Positions 63,581-64,000 of a DNA stretch of 64,000 nucleotides are shown piece by piece. The stretch spans positions 9,561,307 to 9,625,306 of the forward strand of contig NC_057920.1 of assembly GCF_018873765.1 (NCBI RefSeq), read 5' to 3'. How positions within the stretch are numbered: the first letter of the stretch is position 1; the number at the start of each line of letters is the position of its first letter. The position numbers and the translations under genes were made by a program. The DNA is from Telopea speciosissima (Eukaryota > Streptophyta > Magnoliopsida > Proteales > Proteaceae). The notes under the pieces were generated by a model. It was not told the DNA's origin. It saw only the letters and a program-made list of their open reading frames with translations, and searched no databases.

Positions 63581-63824
63581 AATGAAGATCTTTCAAGAAT
63601 ATCATTAAAAGCTCCTAAGTCAAACAGTTTGACTCAAACTACCGCAATAAAGAAAACTTACCAAACAGATAGTAAAGCCCAAAGTAAATTTAACTATACC
63701 TTCTTCGCTTTAACTCCTATATACTAAATCCAAAACTGTATTCATTACACCATCGTTAACACCAAGGCCACACTATTATATATGTTAGAGAAGGTTCAGA
63801 TGTTTGAACACTAAAAAAAAAAAC

Positions 63825-64000
63825 ATGGAGAACCCCAAGCAAGAGTTTGTGTACGGTGCCTGCATGATAAATCATGCAACAAACCTTGGTGGCCATGCCA
63901 AAGACAGTTGTGGAAAATTCTTCCCGACTGCTGGTCGCTCCCACTGTAGGGCATGTGAGTGCCTCCAGAACTTCCACCAGAAGATAGCTATGGTAGGCAA
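63825..64000 (+). CDS. ZF-HD/MIF-type zinc-finger protein, start only
   Basis: ATG at 63825 opens a frame of 58 codons to the window edge. It reads EFVYGACMINHATNLGGHAK, then DSCGKFF, CRACECLQNFHQK. All positions of the ZF-HD zinc finger are present: C13, H17, H24, C29, C41, C44, C46, H51. Family knowledge: this domain mediates dimerisation in zinc-finger homeodomain factors; MIF proteins carry it alone and act as inhibitors. Unusual residues (GAC for REC, MIN for LKN, DSCGKFF for DGCGEFM) suggest a diverged paralogue or pseudogene. The homeodomain, if any, lies beyond the window. An A-rich stretch precedes the ATG. Confidence 0.72.
   Translation, partial: MENPKQEFVYGACMINHATNLGGHAKDSCGKFFPTAGRSHCRACECLQNFHQKIAMVG

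Noticed and set aside
1..64000. CRISPR arrays, operons, plasmid or phage features
   Set aside because: Split genes, Pol III SINEs and plant retroelements show nuclear plant DNA; no regularly spaced identical repeats were seen.

Overview
This window is nuclear DNA of a flowering plant. The evidence is GT-AG introns, plant-specific families (HD-Zip I, LPEAT1, FQR1-like flavodoxin, ZF-HD zinc finger), Au-type SINEs, RTE and L1 LINEs, Ty1/copia remains, and hAT and Mutator-like non-autonomous elements. No species can be named from the sequence. The proteins fit a dicot-like lineage and the gene structure resembles woody, TE-rich genomes, but that is an impression.

Three host genes can be assembled with confidence. 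(1) 3324-5358, minus strand: a three-exon HD-Zip class I transcription factor of the ATHB-21/40/53 clade, 220 aa, with a TATA box at 5513-5523. (2) 15696-48446, minus strand: an eight-exon lysophospholipid acyltransferase (LPEAT1 type), 399 aa, all splice phases consistent. Its 1.2 kb of coding sequence is spread over about 32.8 kb because the introns are full of transposons. (3) 59245-59789, plus strand: first exon of an FQR1-like NAD(P)H:quinone oxidoreductase; the rest of the gene lies beyond the window. At the right edge (63825-64000, plus) a zinc-finger/MIF (ZF-HD) domain starts and runs off the end. A second, inverted piece of the same domain lies at 63514-63580, cut by an Au SINE.

Layout. 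1-3300: LTR fragments and a long foldback. 3324-5525: HD-Zip gene. 5.5-15.6 kb: intergenic, with phrase-repeat elements, a foldback between G-rich tracts, two copies of one MITE family, a solo LTR with a perfect target duplication, a tRNA-derived SINE, an L1 fragment and an Au SINE. 15.7-48.5 kb: LPEAT1. Intron 7 holds an RTE LINE with a 17-bp target duplication. Intron 6 holds a copia element with an inverted interior, a second RTE LINE that itself carries two insertions, a Mutator-like foldback and smaller elements at 28.9-30.9 kb. Intron 5 holds a copia with a nested LTR-type fragment and a phrase element. Intron 3 holds an RTE endonuclease joined to a copia 3' end. Intron 1 holds an F-box pseudogene split by a LINE. 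48.5-59.2 kb: intergenic, with MITEs, a hAT element nested in a foldback, a Mutator-type MITE, a solo LTR and an L1 3' end. 59.2-64 kb: FQR1-like gene start, its intron or flank, and the ZF-HD pieces.

The host genes do not form a functional unit; plants have no operons and these are unrelated neighbours. The main biological interest is the transposon record: many insertions have readable target-site duplications, several are nested, and a cohort of short elements is built from one iterated short phrase per family with inverted ends.
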